NCBI GenBank assembly: GCA_003218345.1 | Contig: QHNF01000108.1 | Coordinates: 1 to 7,009 of the forward strand | Direction of reading: 5' to 3' | Source of the DNA: Verrucomicrobiota bacterium | Lineage (GTDB): Bacteria; Verrucomicrobiota; Verrucomicrobiia; Chthoniobacterales; UBA10450 | DNA: 7,009 nt | Shown: in pieces, positions 1-5,143 of the stretch | Layout of the letters: every line of letters starts with the position of its first letter | Numbering within the stretch: position 1 is the stretch's first letter | Position numbers and translations under genes: made by a program | Notes under the pieces: model-generated | Seen by the model: only the letters and a program-made list of their open reading frames with translations | What the model was told of the DNA's origin: nothing | Databases searched by the model: none

Positions 1-92
1 TTATTTTTCGTACTCCTGCTCCTGATCGTGATCGTGCTCGACATTCCTCGATTAAGATCATGAGCACGAGTTGATATTGATGGGGATCGGTT
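1..92. other. Low-complexity left-edge spacer with inverted repeat
   Basis: No gene is supported here. Positions 11-40 are built from repeated CTCCTG and GATCGTG words. Read on the minus strand, 1-51 would encode a charged tail (NVEHDHDQEQEYEK then stop at 1-3), but the frame is closed by a stop at 52-54, so at most it is the remnant of an acidic C-terminal tail. An 8-bp inverted repeat pairs 32-39 with 62-69 around a 22-nt loop. The end of the stretch holds the ribosome binding site of the next gene, GGGGA at 82-86, six bases before its ATG. Confidence 0.5.
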
Positions 93-608
93 ATGAGTGA
101 AAAACCGGGAGCTAACATCGGCATCATGCGCGGCGACATCACAGCGCTCGATGTGGCTGCGATTGTGAATGCGGCGAATACAACACTTCTTGGAGGTGGC
201 GGAGTCGATGGTGCGATTCATCGCGCCGCCGGACCCGACTTGCTTGCAGAATGTCGAACCCTTGGTGGTTGTAAGCCCGGCCAGGCCAAGTTGACGCGCG
301 GATATCGTTTGGCGGCGCGCTTCGTGATTCACACAGTCGGACCGGTTTGGACCGGGGGAGAGCGCGGCGAAGCGCAGACGTTGGCGAATTGTTACCGCAA
401 CTCATTGCAACTCGCGGTTAAAAATGGAATCAAGACGATAGCGTTTCCGGCGATCAGTTGCGGCGCCTATGGCTATCCGATTAGAGAAGCGACGCAGATC
501 GCTGTAGAGACCACGCGAGATTACCTCGCAACCGAGGACAGGATCGACAAAGTGATCTTCGTCGTCGCAAATGACGAAATCCTTCGGGCCTATCGGCTAT
601 TGCTGTAG
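93..608 (+). CDS. Macro-domain protein, O-acetyl-ADP-ribose deacetylase (YmdB/MacroD type)
   Basis: A 171-residue single-domain macro protein. This family hydrolyses O-acetyl-ADP-ribose and removes mono-ADP-ribose from acidic residues in the cytosol. Seen motifs: GDIT (14-17), the signature NAANTTLLGGGGVDGAIHRA (26-45) where N29 and D39 sit at the spacing of the catalytic Asn/Asp of E. coli YmdB, HTVGPVW (80-86), and the phosphate-binding loop PAISCGAYGYP (119-129). The C-terminal strand and helix (VIFVVANDEILRAYRLL) match the YmdB end, so the protein looks full length. ATG at 93 is preceded by GGGGA at 82-86 (six-base spacing). There is no signal peptide or membrane segment. It stands alone on its strand and converges with the next gene; no DarT-like or sirtuin partner is visible, so an antitoxin role is not supported. 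The family assignment is firm; the physiological substrate is unknown. Confidence 0.95.
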   Translation: MSEKPGANIGIMRGDITALDVAAIVNAANTTLLGGGGVDGAIHRAAGPDLLAECRTLGGCKPGQAKLTRGYRLAARFVIHTVGPVWTGGERGEAQTLANCYRNSLQLAVKNGIKTIAFPAISCGAYGYPIREATQIAVETTRDYLATEDRIDKVIFVVANDEILRAYRLLL

Positions 609-661
609 CCGCTTCGCTCTAACCGGGGCGTCGACGCTCTCACGTAATGCCGCTACAAAAA

Positions 662-970
662 TCACATTCCGCTGCGAATACCGCGGTCGGGATCGCGCGG
701 AGCAACATCGTGGCTCAGCTTGGCCCAGGCTGCATGTACTGCGTGGCGAGCATGGTCCCAGGGCAGCGCGGCACCCGGCTGGCTCCGTTGATAATCGAGC
801 GCCAGCTCGTTTTCGATCTCTTGGTAAGGCCTTCCCGGATATTTGTGGAAACCTTCGTAACCAGTACGATAGGCTGCCGCGTAATCCTCGTACGGGCGCC
901 CCTTTTCCGCATACGACTGGTTTGCGTGGTGTTCACGCCAATAGTTTTCTTCTTCAGTTGTTGGATTCAT
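662..970 (-). CDS. Small conserved protein of unknown function, Tyr/His/acid-rich
   Basis: A 102-residue soluble protein beginning MNPTTEEENYW. The frame stays open to 1114, but the ATG at 970 is chosen because GGAGGG (984-979 on this strand) lies eight bases before it and the sequence upstream looks non-coding. It contains evenly spaced aromatic residues (Y27, Y30, Y34, Y38, F41, Y44, Y49) and an LPWDHARHAVHAAW segment at 69-82. I recognise the layout (N-terminal EE.YW, a central Y.DY..AYR.G pattern, a final PWD.AR.A...AW) from hypothetical proteins of many environmental bacteria, often near general-stress genes; I know no named function. There is no signal peptide, membrane segment or cysteine. 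It converges with the macro-domain gene (53-bp gap) and diverges from the DUF883-like gene. The function call is deliberately left open. Confidence 0.82.
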   Translation of the reverse strand: MNPTTEEENYWREHHANQSYAEKGRPYEDYAAAYRTGYEGFHKYPGRPYQEIENELALDYQRSQPGAALPWDHARHAVHAAWAKLSHDVAPRDPDRGIRSGM

Positions 971-978
971 AGCATCTG

Positions 979-984
979 CCCTCC
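979..984 (-). promoter_or_regulatory. Strong ribosome binding site fixing the start at 970
   Basis: Read on the minus strand the bases are GGAGGG, followed by an eight-base spacer and ATG. This is one of the two best Shine-Dalgarno sequences in the window, and it argues against the longer reading frame that opens at 1114. Confidence 0.8.
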
Positions 985-1047
985 GCCTTACACTGGTTTC
1001 GTGGATCGACGCTCCAGCGGACGTGAAGAGAACAAACAGCAAGAGCT

Positions 1048-1087
1048 TTCGCGGGTTGACTCCAAAACCCTTCGCAGGTTGAGAAAC
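1048..1087. repeat. Two-unit direct repeat, 23-bp period, copy A
   Basis: TTCGCGGGTTGA (1048-1059) recurs as TTCGCAGGTTGA (1071-1082), exactly 23 bases later. The 33 bases 1055-1087 match 25 of 33 bases of 1830-1862 without gaps. The last repeat word ends 38 bases before the ATG at 1121. It sits in the 150-bp spacer between divergent genes, so it may be an operator or promoter element, or a dispersed intergenic repeat. Confidence 0.6.
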
Positions 1088-1109
1088 GCAATCAGGCGGC
1101 CATCTGCGA

Positions 1110-1115
1110 TACAAT
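1110..1115 (+). promoter_or_regulatory. Possible -10 box (TACAAT) for a leaderless message
   Basis: TACAAT lies just before the ATG at 1121, in an AT-rich island of an otherwise GC-rich spacer, with no Shine-Dalgarno between them. A start six to seven bases downstream would fall on or next to the ATG, giving a leaderless transcript. No matching -35 box is found at 16-18 bases, so the call is weak. Confidence 0.25.
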
Positions 1116-1120
1116 TATAT

Positions 1121-1621
1121 ATGATTAATCCGAACGAAAACGATCTTACGAGGGACGAACCGCTTCCGACGCAGGTCCAGTCGGGCGAAGAACAAATTGG
1201 CTCGGGTGGGCGTGAGCAGTTTCGTCGAGCAACCAGGAAAATTTCCACGGCGATGAGCCAGACGTGGGATGAGACCAAGGAGAAAGCCGGCCGCGCGCGG
1301 GAACGCACTGAATATCTCGTGCGCGAAAATCCCATGCCGACCATCCTCGGCGCGCTGGGGCTCGGAATAGCAATAGGATTGGCGATCCGCTACGCTTCTA
1401 CCAGCGAGCGAAAGGCAGAAATTGAGCTGAAATCGCCGCTGGGAAATCTGAACTGGAGCATTCTTTCCCTGCCGTTTCTCTGGCCGTTGTTTAAATCAGC
1501 CAGGGAAAAATATGAAAGGTCGGCCGAAGCGATGAAAGATGGCGTCAAACAGCTGAAAAAAATGGATGTGGACCGCTACGCAAAGCCGATCCGCAAGCGC
1601 TGGAAAGCGTGGACGCGCTGA
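1121..1621 (+). CDS. DUF883/YqjD-like membrane-anchored protein
   Basis: A 166-residue protein when started at ATG 1121; the frame is open to 647 but that upstream part overlaps the opposite-strand gene and looks non-coding. Residues 1-30 are polar and acidic. Residues 31-70 form a charged, probably helical or coiled segment with W49 and an RENP motif at 68-71. A glycine-zipper hydrophobic helix follows at about 72-89 (G77, G80, G82, G86), then a second hydrophobic patch WSILSLPFLWPLF (112-124) and a strongly basic amphipathic end with K/R/W. Helical region plus RENP plus Gly-rich membrane helix resembles DUF883 (ElaB/YqjD/YgaM), inner-membrane proteins reported to bind ribosomes in stationary phase; the long C-terminal extension is not typical. 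No good Shine-Dalgarno precedes 1121. An internal ATG at 1253 (AGGA at 1235-1238) is a less likely start, giving 122 residues. Family assignment moderate, function unproven. Confidence 0.75.
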   Translation: MINPNENDLTRDEPLPTQVQSGEEQIGSGGREQFRRATRKISTAMSQTWDETKEKAGRARERTEYLVRENPMPTILGALGLGIAIGLAIRYASTSERKAEIELKSPLGNLNWSILSLPFLWPLFKSAREKYERSAEAMKDGVKQLKKMDVDRYAKPIRKRWKAWTR

Positions 1622-1662
1622 GTGTTGCTGTGAGTCTGGAACTGACTTAAGACGCTTCGGGC

Positions 1663-1791
1663 AGCGCACGCGTCTCGCGTGTTGGTTCGGCGTCACGCCG
1701 AAACGGTCTTTTCTCGCGTATCTTCTCGACTTCGGGCGGTACGAATTCATAAGAAAAGTTCGCGATCGCCAACACGCGAGACGCGTGCGCT
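1663..1791. repeat. 129-nt palindromic element with perfect 23-nt inverted arms
   Basis: Arm 1663-1685 is the exact reverse complement of 1769-1791. Directly inside the left arm lies a second perfect palindrome, TTCGGCGT-C-ACGCCGAA (1686-1702). The remaining interior can add a 7-bp stem (1708-1714 with 1752-1758), so the single strand would fold into a branched hairpin. No plausible gene fits inside and no target-site duplication is visible at the ends. It fills much of the 272-bp spacer between the DUF883-like and ResB-like genes, where a small extra hairpin (CGCTC-CCGC-GAGCG, 1801-1814) also lies. It resembles a REP/BIME-type or MITE-like non-autonomous repeat and could also stop or stabilise the upstream transcript. 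No T-run follows it, so it is not a classical intrinsic terminator. Confidence 0.8.
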
Positions 1792-1822
1792 ATCCTAAGC
1801 CGCTCCCGCGAGCGCAAAAAAA

Positions 1823-1862
1823 CTCTGCCGTTGACTCCGAAAGCTTTCGCGAGTTGAAGCAC
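1823..1862. repeat. Two-unit direct repeat, 23-bp period, copy B
   Basis: A degenerate first unit (1823-1845) is followed 23 bases later by TTCGCGAGTTGA (1846-1857). Bases 1830-1862 match 25 of 33 bases of 1055-1087 without gaps, sharing GTTGACTCC and TTCGC..GTTGA. The word ends 36 bases before the ATG at 1894, nearly the same distance as copy A from its gene. The core CGAAAGCTTTCG (1839-1850 region) is itself palindromic. Confidence 0.6.
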
Positions 1863-1893
1863 AGCCTCACCTCGCGGAAAGTGTCCTCTTCGC

Positions 1894-3927
1894 ATGGCGA
1901 ACTTGAATTCATCCGGGCAACCCGCCTGGCAATGCAACGCGGTTTTCGAATTTCTTGCATCGCTTAAGCTTGCGGTCGTTTTGCTGGCGGTGCTGATCAT
2001 CGCGGCGATCGCAGGCACCATCTACGAATCGACTTTCGATGCGAAGATTGCGCGCGCTTATATCTACGGGGCGCCGTGGTTCAATATTTGGCTTGTCCTG
2101 CTCGGGGCCAACCTGGCCGCCTCCGCGTTTTCGCGCTGGCCATGGCGTAAACATCACCTCGCGTTTCTCATCACGCATCTCGGTATTATCACGCTGCTGG
2201 TCGGATCGCTCATCGGCAGGATTTGGGGAATCGAAGGGACCATGACGCTTTTCAAAGGTGAACCGCCAGCTAATCGGCTCCTCGTGGATCAACGCCAGCT
2301 TCGTGTACACGATGTCGATGGAATCGTGAAAGGCTATCCCGCGGAATTTTTGCATCATCCGCCGACGCCGCAGCATCCGCGCAATCTCGGTCTACTCGCC
2401 ACCGGCGCGCGTTTGCAGGTCATCGATTACGCGCCGGCGATTGAAGGAAAACTAAATCCGAAACCGCTGAACGACGGCGGCGCGCCTGCGCTGCATTTCA
2501 CAGTTTCCACGGCCATGATGAATCAGCATCTCGATAACTGGTTGCTGGCTGATGACCCGCAGCACGGAAACTTTTCAATGGGCCTAGCGAACATAGAGCT
2601 CAAGCGCAGCACTGCTCCAGCAGCGGAATCCTCAAATGGTGGGGATCCCGCGATTGCGGGAAGCCGTCCGCCTTCGGAAAGCAAAGCGAATCCGAAGGAT
2701 CAAGCGGTCGATCTTGAGGAATCGATTTTCGCTTTTAGCAAGGCACCGGACGAACAAATTGGTCGTGTTCGCAAAGGCGGGAGCACCGGCGCGAAAGTTC
2801 GCTTGCTCGCGCCTGAAAATGGAAACAAAGGGCAAGTTGTAATTTCCTCGGGCGATAAAGACGCCAGCTTCGATGTTGCGGAAAATCTCGGACGGGACGT
2901 TGCGATCGGCGGAACTTCGTTCACGCTAAAAATTGACGACTACTGGCCCGATTTCCGAATCGAGAATGGCAAACCGAGTTCGCTCAGCGATCAGCCGAAC
3001 AATCCGGCAGTGCTCGTGACGATTCGCGGCAAAGGTATTCCTGCGTCAGAAACGGCTCCGAATCCACACGGCAATACCGACATGCCGGCCACCGGCGGTC
3101 CTCCGGCAATGCCCACACCCAGCGAAGGAACGCCGAATCATCTCACGTTGTTCATAGCCGACGACGGCGCGCTCACTTACGAGCTCGCCTCACGCAAGAA
3201 CGGCAAATCTTCGGGTAAGATCGATTTGAACCAGCCGCTCTCAACCGGTTGGGCCGATTGGCAGCTTGTCATTGACAACACAATGCCGCACGCGCAGCAA
3301 CAGATGGATTTCACTCCAGTGAAATCTGAGCGAACGTCCACATCTTCTGCCGCGGCCGACTTACCAGACGGTGTCCGCGCACGCATTCAACAAAATGGCC
3401 AAACATTTGAGCAATGGATCCCGGCTGGCTGGCAAGTAGCGGTTCCCACTTCGCCTGAACAAACCATGATTGCTTACGGATGGAGAGTTATTGGACTACC
3501 GATAGGCCTTCAGTTGCTCGATTTTGAAGTGAAACGCAACGAAGGCAGCGACAGCCCAGCGGGATTTAAGAGCAGTCTGCGAATTGTCACTGCCGACGGC
3601 GAAACTGCGACGGGTTCATGCTGGATGAACAATCCGTTCAGTTATCCTGGTGCCTGGTGGCGGACATGGACCGGATTGACCTATAAAATTTCCCAAGCAT
3701 CGTGGAACCCGGAAAATCTTGGACAAAGCACCGTGCAGATTTTGCGCGACCCAGGCTGGCTCTTGAAATGGATCGGTTCGTTGCTGGTGGTGGTTGGTGT
3801 CTTCATGATGTTCTATCTCCAGCCCTACCGAAAACAAACCGAAGGTGAACCGATCACGCCTTACGGATCAAAACCGCGAAAACAGAAAAGCGAAACAGTG
3901 CCTGCTTCAGTAGCAATTGCGGATTGA
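1894..3927 (+). CDS. resB: ResB-like cytochrome c biogenesis protein
   Basis: A 677-residue membrane protein of the ResB/Ccs1 type, the system II component that, with a CcsA/ResC partner, moves haem and attaches it to apocytochrome c outside the membrane. Three N-terminal membrane helices are seen at about 22-42 (after the ASLKLAVVLL entry typical of ResB), 61-80 and 88-108. A very large extracytoplasmic domain covers about 110-620. A DPGW motif then leads into a fourth helix at 623-642, and a basic cytoplasmic tail of 35 residues ends the protein. Histidines H87, H88 and H95 lie at helix 3 and could be haem ligands (inference). Only two cysteines occur (C14, C576) and there is no CXXCH. The extracytoplasmic domain has low-complexity inserts at about 240-270 (Ser/Pro/Gly/Lys) and 385-410 (Pro/Gly/Thr). 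No stop-free alternative start lies upstream (stop at 1855-1857), so ATG 1894 is used, with only a weak GGAAAG at 1876-1881. No CcsA gene is in the window. The next gene follows after 23 bp. Confidence 0.88.
   Translation: MANLNSSGQPAWQCNAVFEFLASLKLAVVLLAVLIIAAIAGTIYESTFDAKIARAYIYGAPWFNIWLVLLGANLAASAFSRWPWRKHHLAFLITHLGIITLLVGSLIGRIWGIEGTMTLFKGEPPANRLLVDQRQLRVHDVDGIVKGYPAEFLHHPPTPQHPRNLGLLATGARLQVIDYAPAIEGKLNPKPLNDGGAPALHFTVSTAMMNQHLDNWLLADDPQHGNFSMGLANIELKRSTAPAAESSNGGDPAIAGSRPPSESKANPKDQAVDLEESIFAFSKAPDEQIGRVRKGGSTGAKVRLLAPENGNKGQVVISSGDKDASFDVAENLGRDVAIGGTSFTLKIDDYWPDFRIENGKPSSLSDQPNNPAVLVTIRGKGIPASETAPNPHGNTDMPATGGPPAMPTPSEGTPNHLTLFIADDGALTYELASRKNGKSSGKIDLNQPLSTGWADWQLVIDNTMPHAQQQMDFTPVKSERTSTSSAAADLPDGVRARIQQNGQTFEQWIPAGWQVAVPTSPEQTMIAYGWRVIGLPIGLQLLDFEVKRNEGSDSPAGFKSSLRIVTADGETATGSCWMNNPFSYPGAWWRTWTGLTYKISQASWNPENLGQSTVQILRDPGWLLKWIGSLLVVVGVFMMFYLQPYRKQTEGEPITPYGSKPRKQKSETVPASVAIAD
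2646..2661. repeat. REP-like perfect hairpin inside the ResB-like gene
   Basis: TCCCGC-GATT-GCGGGA forms a perfect 6-bp stem with a four-base loop. It is preceded by GGTGGGGA, whose GTGG resembles the tetranucleotide head of REP sequences. It encodes about residues 251-257 within the disordered NGGDPAIAGSRPPSE stretch of the ResB-like protein, so any insertion kept the frame. Confidence 0.5.
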
Positions 3928-3937
3928 AGATCGCAGC

Positions 3938-3943
3938 AGGAAG
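3938..3943 (+). promoter_or_regulatory. Ribosome binding site favouring a TTG start
   Basis: AGGAAG lies seven bases before TTG 3951 but 16 bases before ATG 3960. The spacing favours the TTG. The competing ATG has only GGGA three bases upstream, which is too close. Confidence 0.5.
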
Positions 3944-3950
3944 TTGAACG

Positions 3951-4622
3951 TTGGGACCGATGGGAAATTGGAAAGGTATTCAGTCTTTCGCGCTCCTTAG
4001 CGTTGTAGCAGTTTTGAGTGCGTGTGCGTCGCATAAACAGTCCGCCCGGCTCTCCGGTACTGAGCAATCGGCCTCAGGCGGATCAAAATGGGGTTACTAC
4101 AGTGGCGAGCCGGTGACGCGGTGGAATCCGGACGGCCGGACAATGACGCTGTTAAGCGAATTGCGTTACGCTGATCCGCAGGGCGTTGTCTGGATCGCTC
4201 CGGCCGGATCACAAGTCGATGGCGCGTCCATTCCGCGTTACCTCTGGTCGATCATGGGCGGACCGTTTGAAGGAAAATATCGCAACGCTTCGGTCTTGCA
4301 CGACGTCGCCTACGAGCAACACAATCGCCCTTGGCAGGATTGCGACCGCATGTTTTACAACGCGATGCGTTCCAGCGGCGTGAGTGCGGTCGAAGCCAAG
4401 ACCATGTATTACGCACTCTACAAATTCGGTCGCCATTGGAAATTTCCAATCAAGCGCGGGAAACCGGTGAAGTATGAAGGGGAGCTGGTGGCGAGAGCGG
4501 AACAGATTCCACGGGCTATCCCGGTGAATCCAACCCAAGTCAGCGAAGCGCGCGATTGGATTCGCAGTGCGGATCCAAGTCTCGACCAAATCGAGCAAAG
4601 AGCTGACACCGAAGGCTGGTAA
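3951..4622 (+). CDS. DUF1353-family predicted lipoprotein
   Basis: A 223-residue protein if started at TTG 3951, or 220 from the in-frame ATG at 3960; the mature product is the same. Residues 8-25 form a lipoprotein signal peptide (basic start, hydrophobic core, lipobox LSAC with C25 as the lipidated residue), so it should be anchored in the cell envelope. The DUF1353 core follows: WIAPAGSQVDGASIPRYLWS (81-100), with DGASIPR as hallmark, then G..FEGKYRNASVLHDVAYE (104-122, LHD hallmark) and the D130/D132 region with an aromatic helix ending near F164. A tail of about 60 polar residues ends the protein. DUF1353 has no established activity; the conserved Asp/His set suggests a metal or catalytic site, which is inference. 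It lies 23 bp after the ResB-like gene on the same strand and is probably cotranscribed. A hairpin with a short T-run follows the stop. Confidence 0.85.
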   Translation: MGPMGNWKGIQSFALLSVVAVLSACASHKQSARLSGTEQSASGGSKWGYYSGEPVTRWNPDGRTMTLLSELRYADPQGVVWIAPAGSQVDGASIPRYLWSIMGGPFEGKYRNASVLHDVAYEQHNRPWQDCDRMFYNAMRSSGVSAVEAKTMYYALYKFGRHWKFPIKRGKPVKYEGELVARAEQIPRAIPVNPTQVSEARDWIRSADPSLDQIEQRADTEGW

Positions 4623-4626
4623 ACCT

Positions 4627-4651
4627 AGTTCGTAGACGATCGAACTCTTTT
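4627..4651 (+). terminator. Weak intrinsic terminator candidate
   Basis: AGTTCG (4627-4632) pairs with CGAACT (4641-4646) around an eight-base loop, followed by CTTTT. It starts four bases after the stop of the DUF1353 gene. The stem is short and the T-run modest, so partial read-through into the next gene is possible. Confidence 0.35.
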
Positions 4652-4668
4652 CGTTATCCTTTCGAAGG

Positions 4669-4685
4669 CGAATCCAACGGATTCG
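4669..4685 (+). promoter_or_regulatory. Perfect hairpin in the leader of the next gene
   Basis: CGAATCC-AAC-GGATTCG is a perfect 7-bp inverted repeat with a three-base loop, ending 17 bases before the AGGAGG ribosome binding site. No T-run follows, so it is not a terminator. It could be an operator half-site pair or an mRNA leader hairpin; its role is unknown. Confidence 0.45.
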
Positions 4686-4702
4686 GGAAGGGAAATTTCA
4701 GC

Positions 4703-4708
4703 AGGAGG
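4703..4708 (+). promoter_or_regulatory. Consensus ribosome binding site AGGAGG
   Basis: A full-consensus AGGAGG with six bases before ATG 4715. It suggests strong translation of the small protein downstream, in contrast to the poor sites before 1121 and 1894. Confidence 0.85.
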
Positions 4709-4714
4709 ACAGTT

Positions 4715-5119
4715 ATGTTAGGCGAGAAGATTGGTGAGACGTCAGGCAAGATTACGTCACAGCGGGTATTGCCCAACCCGGGCGGAGGTCCAAAAATGGA
4801 AACCTCTTTTCAGGCGAATGGATCGTTGCTGAGCACAAACGTCAAGGAGACGGGCACCTATCGGTCCGTTTTCCGGCCGGATGGGACACTCTACGGCGAA
4901 GGGCAAGGGGTGATGATAGCCAAGGACGGGAAAATGGCCACCTGGATAGGCCACGGTGTCGGCATGATGAAGAAAGACGGGACCGCGAGCTATCGCGGCG
5001 CCGTTTATTATCAAACTTCGCCCCCACGATGGGCCCGACTGAACAAGGTCGCGGTGGTATTCGAATATGAGGTAGACGCAGAGGGCAACACGCGCTCCGA
5101 ATTTTGGGAATGGAAGTAG
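4715..5119 (+). CDS. Conserved small soluble protein, predicted beta-barrel, function unknown
   Basis: A 134-residue protein with ATG at 4715 behind AGGAGG. It has no signal peptide, no membrane segment and no cysteine, so it is probably cytosolic. It is rich in glycine, aromatic residues and alternating strand patterns: GTYRSVFRPDGTLYGEGQG (47-65), MATWIGHGVG (74-83), ASYRGAVYYQT (90-100), then VAVVFEYEVDAEGNT and a terminal FWEWK. I recognise this as a widespread family of short hypothetical proteins in actinobacteria and environmental bacteria, with the same GTLYGEGQG and WEWK signatures. I know no experimental function; a lipocalin or allene-oxide-cyclase-like barrel is a guess from strand pattern only. 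It appears full length. It has its own 92-bp leader with two hairpins and so may be transcribed separately from the genes before it. It converges with the Lon gene, leaving 24 bp between them. Confidence 0.82.
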   Translation: MLGEKIGETSGKITSQRVLPNPGGGPKMETSFQANGSLLSTNVKETGTYRSVFRPDGTLYGEGQGVMIAKDGKMATWIGHGVGMMKKDGTASYRGAVYYQTSPPRWARLNKVAVVFEYEVDAEGNTRSEFWEWK

Positions 5120-5143
5120 CCCGCAGCGAGGCCGTGTAAGAGC

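Noticed and set aside
63..74. AGCACGAGTTGA before the macro-domain gene as a third copy of the repeat word
   Set aside because: It matches TTCGCGAGTTGA at 9 of 12 bases, but there is no partner unit 23 bases away and its distance to the ATG (18 bases) differs from the other two.
93..608. Macro domain as a DarG-like antitoxin
   Set aside because: The protein is a lone YmdB-type domain without the DarG C-terminal part, and no DarT-like toxin gene is adjacent.
604..657. TGTAGC/GCTACA stem between the convergent macro-domain and 662-970 genes, with a GCGTCGACGC palindrome in its loop
   Set aside because: The stem is six pairs plus a mismatch with a 36-base loop, and neither strand has a T-run after it, so a bidirectional terminator is not supported.
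571..972. Open frame of 133 codons on the plus strand
   Set aside because: It overlaps the end of the macro-domain gene and lies opposite the better-supported 662-970 gene; composition is unlike a protein.
1056..1084. TTGACT (1056-1061) as a -35 box for the 1121 gene
   Set aside because: At 16-18 bases downstream the sequence is TTGAGA, not a -10 box, and the distance to TACAAT at 1110 is far too long.
1048..1087. CRISPR-type array
   Set aside because: Only two degenerate 12-base words occur with an 11-base gap; there are no spacers of CRISPR size and no cas genes.
1647..2021. Open frame of 124 codons on the minus strand
   Set aside because: It runs through the palindromic element and the 23-bp repeat and overlaps the start of the ResB-like gene; it has no ribosome binding site and looks like translated repeat sequence.
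1894..3927. Haem-binding CXXCH in the ResB-like protein
   Set aside because: Only two cysteines are present (C14 and C576), far apart and not in a CXXCH motif.
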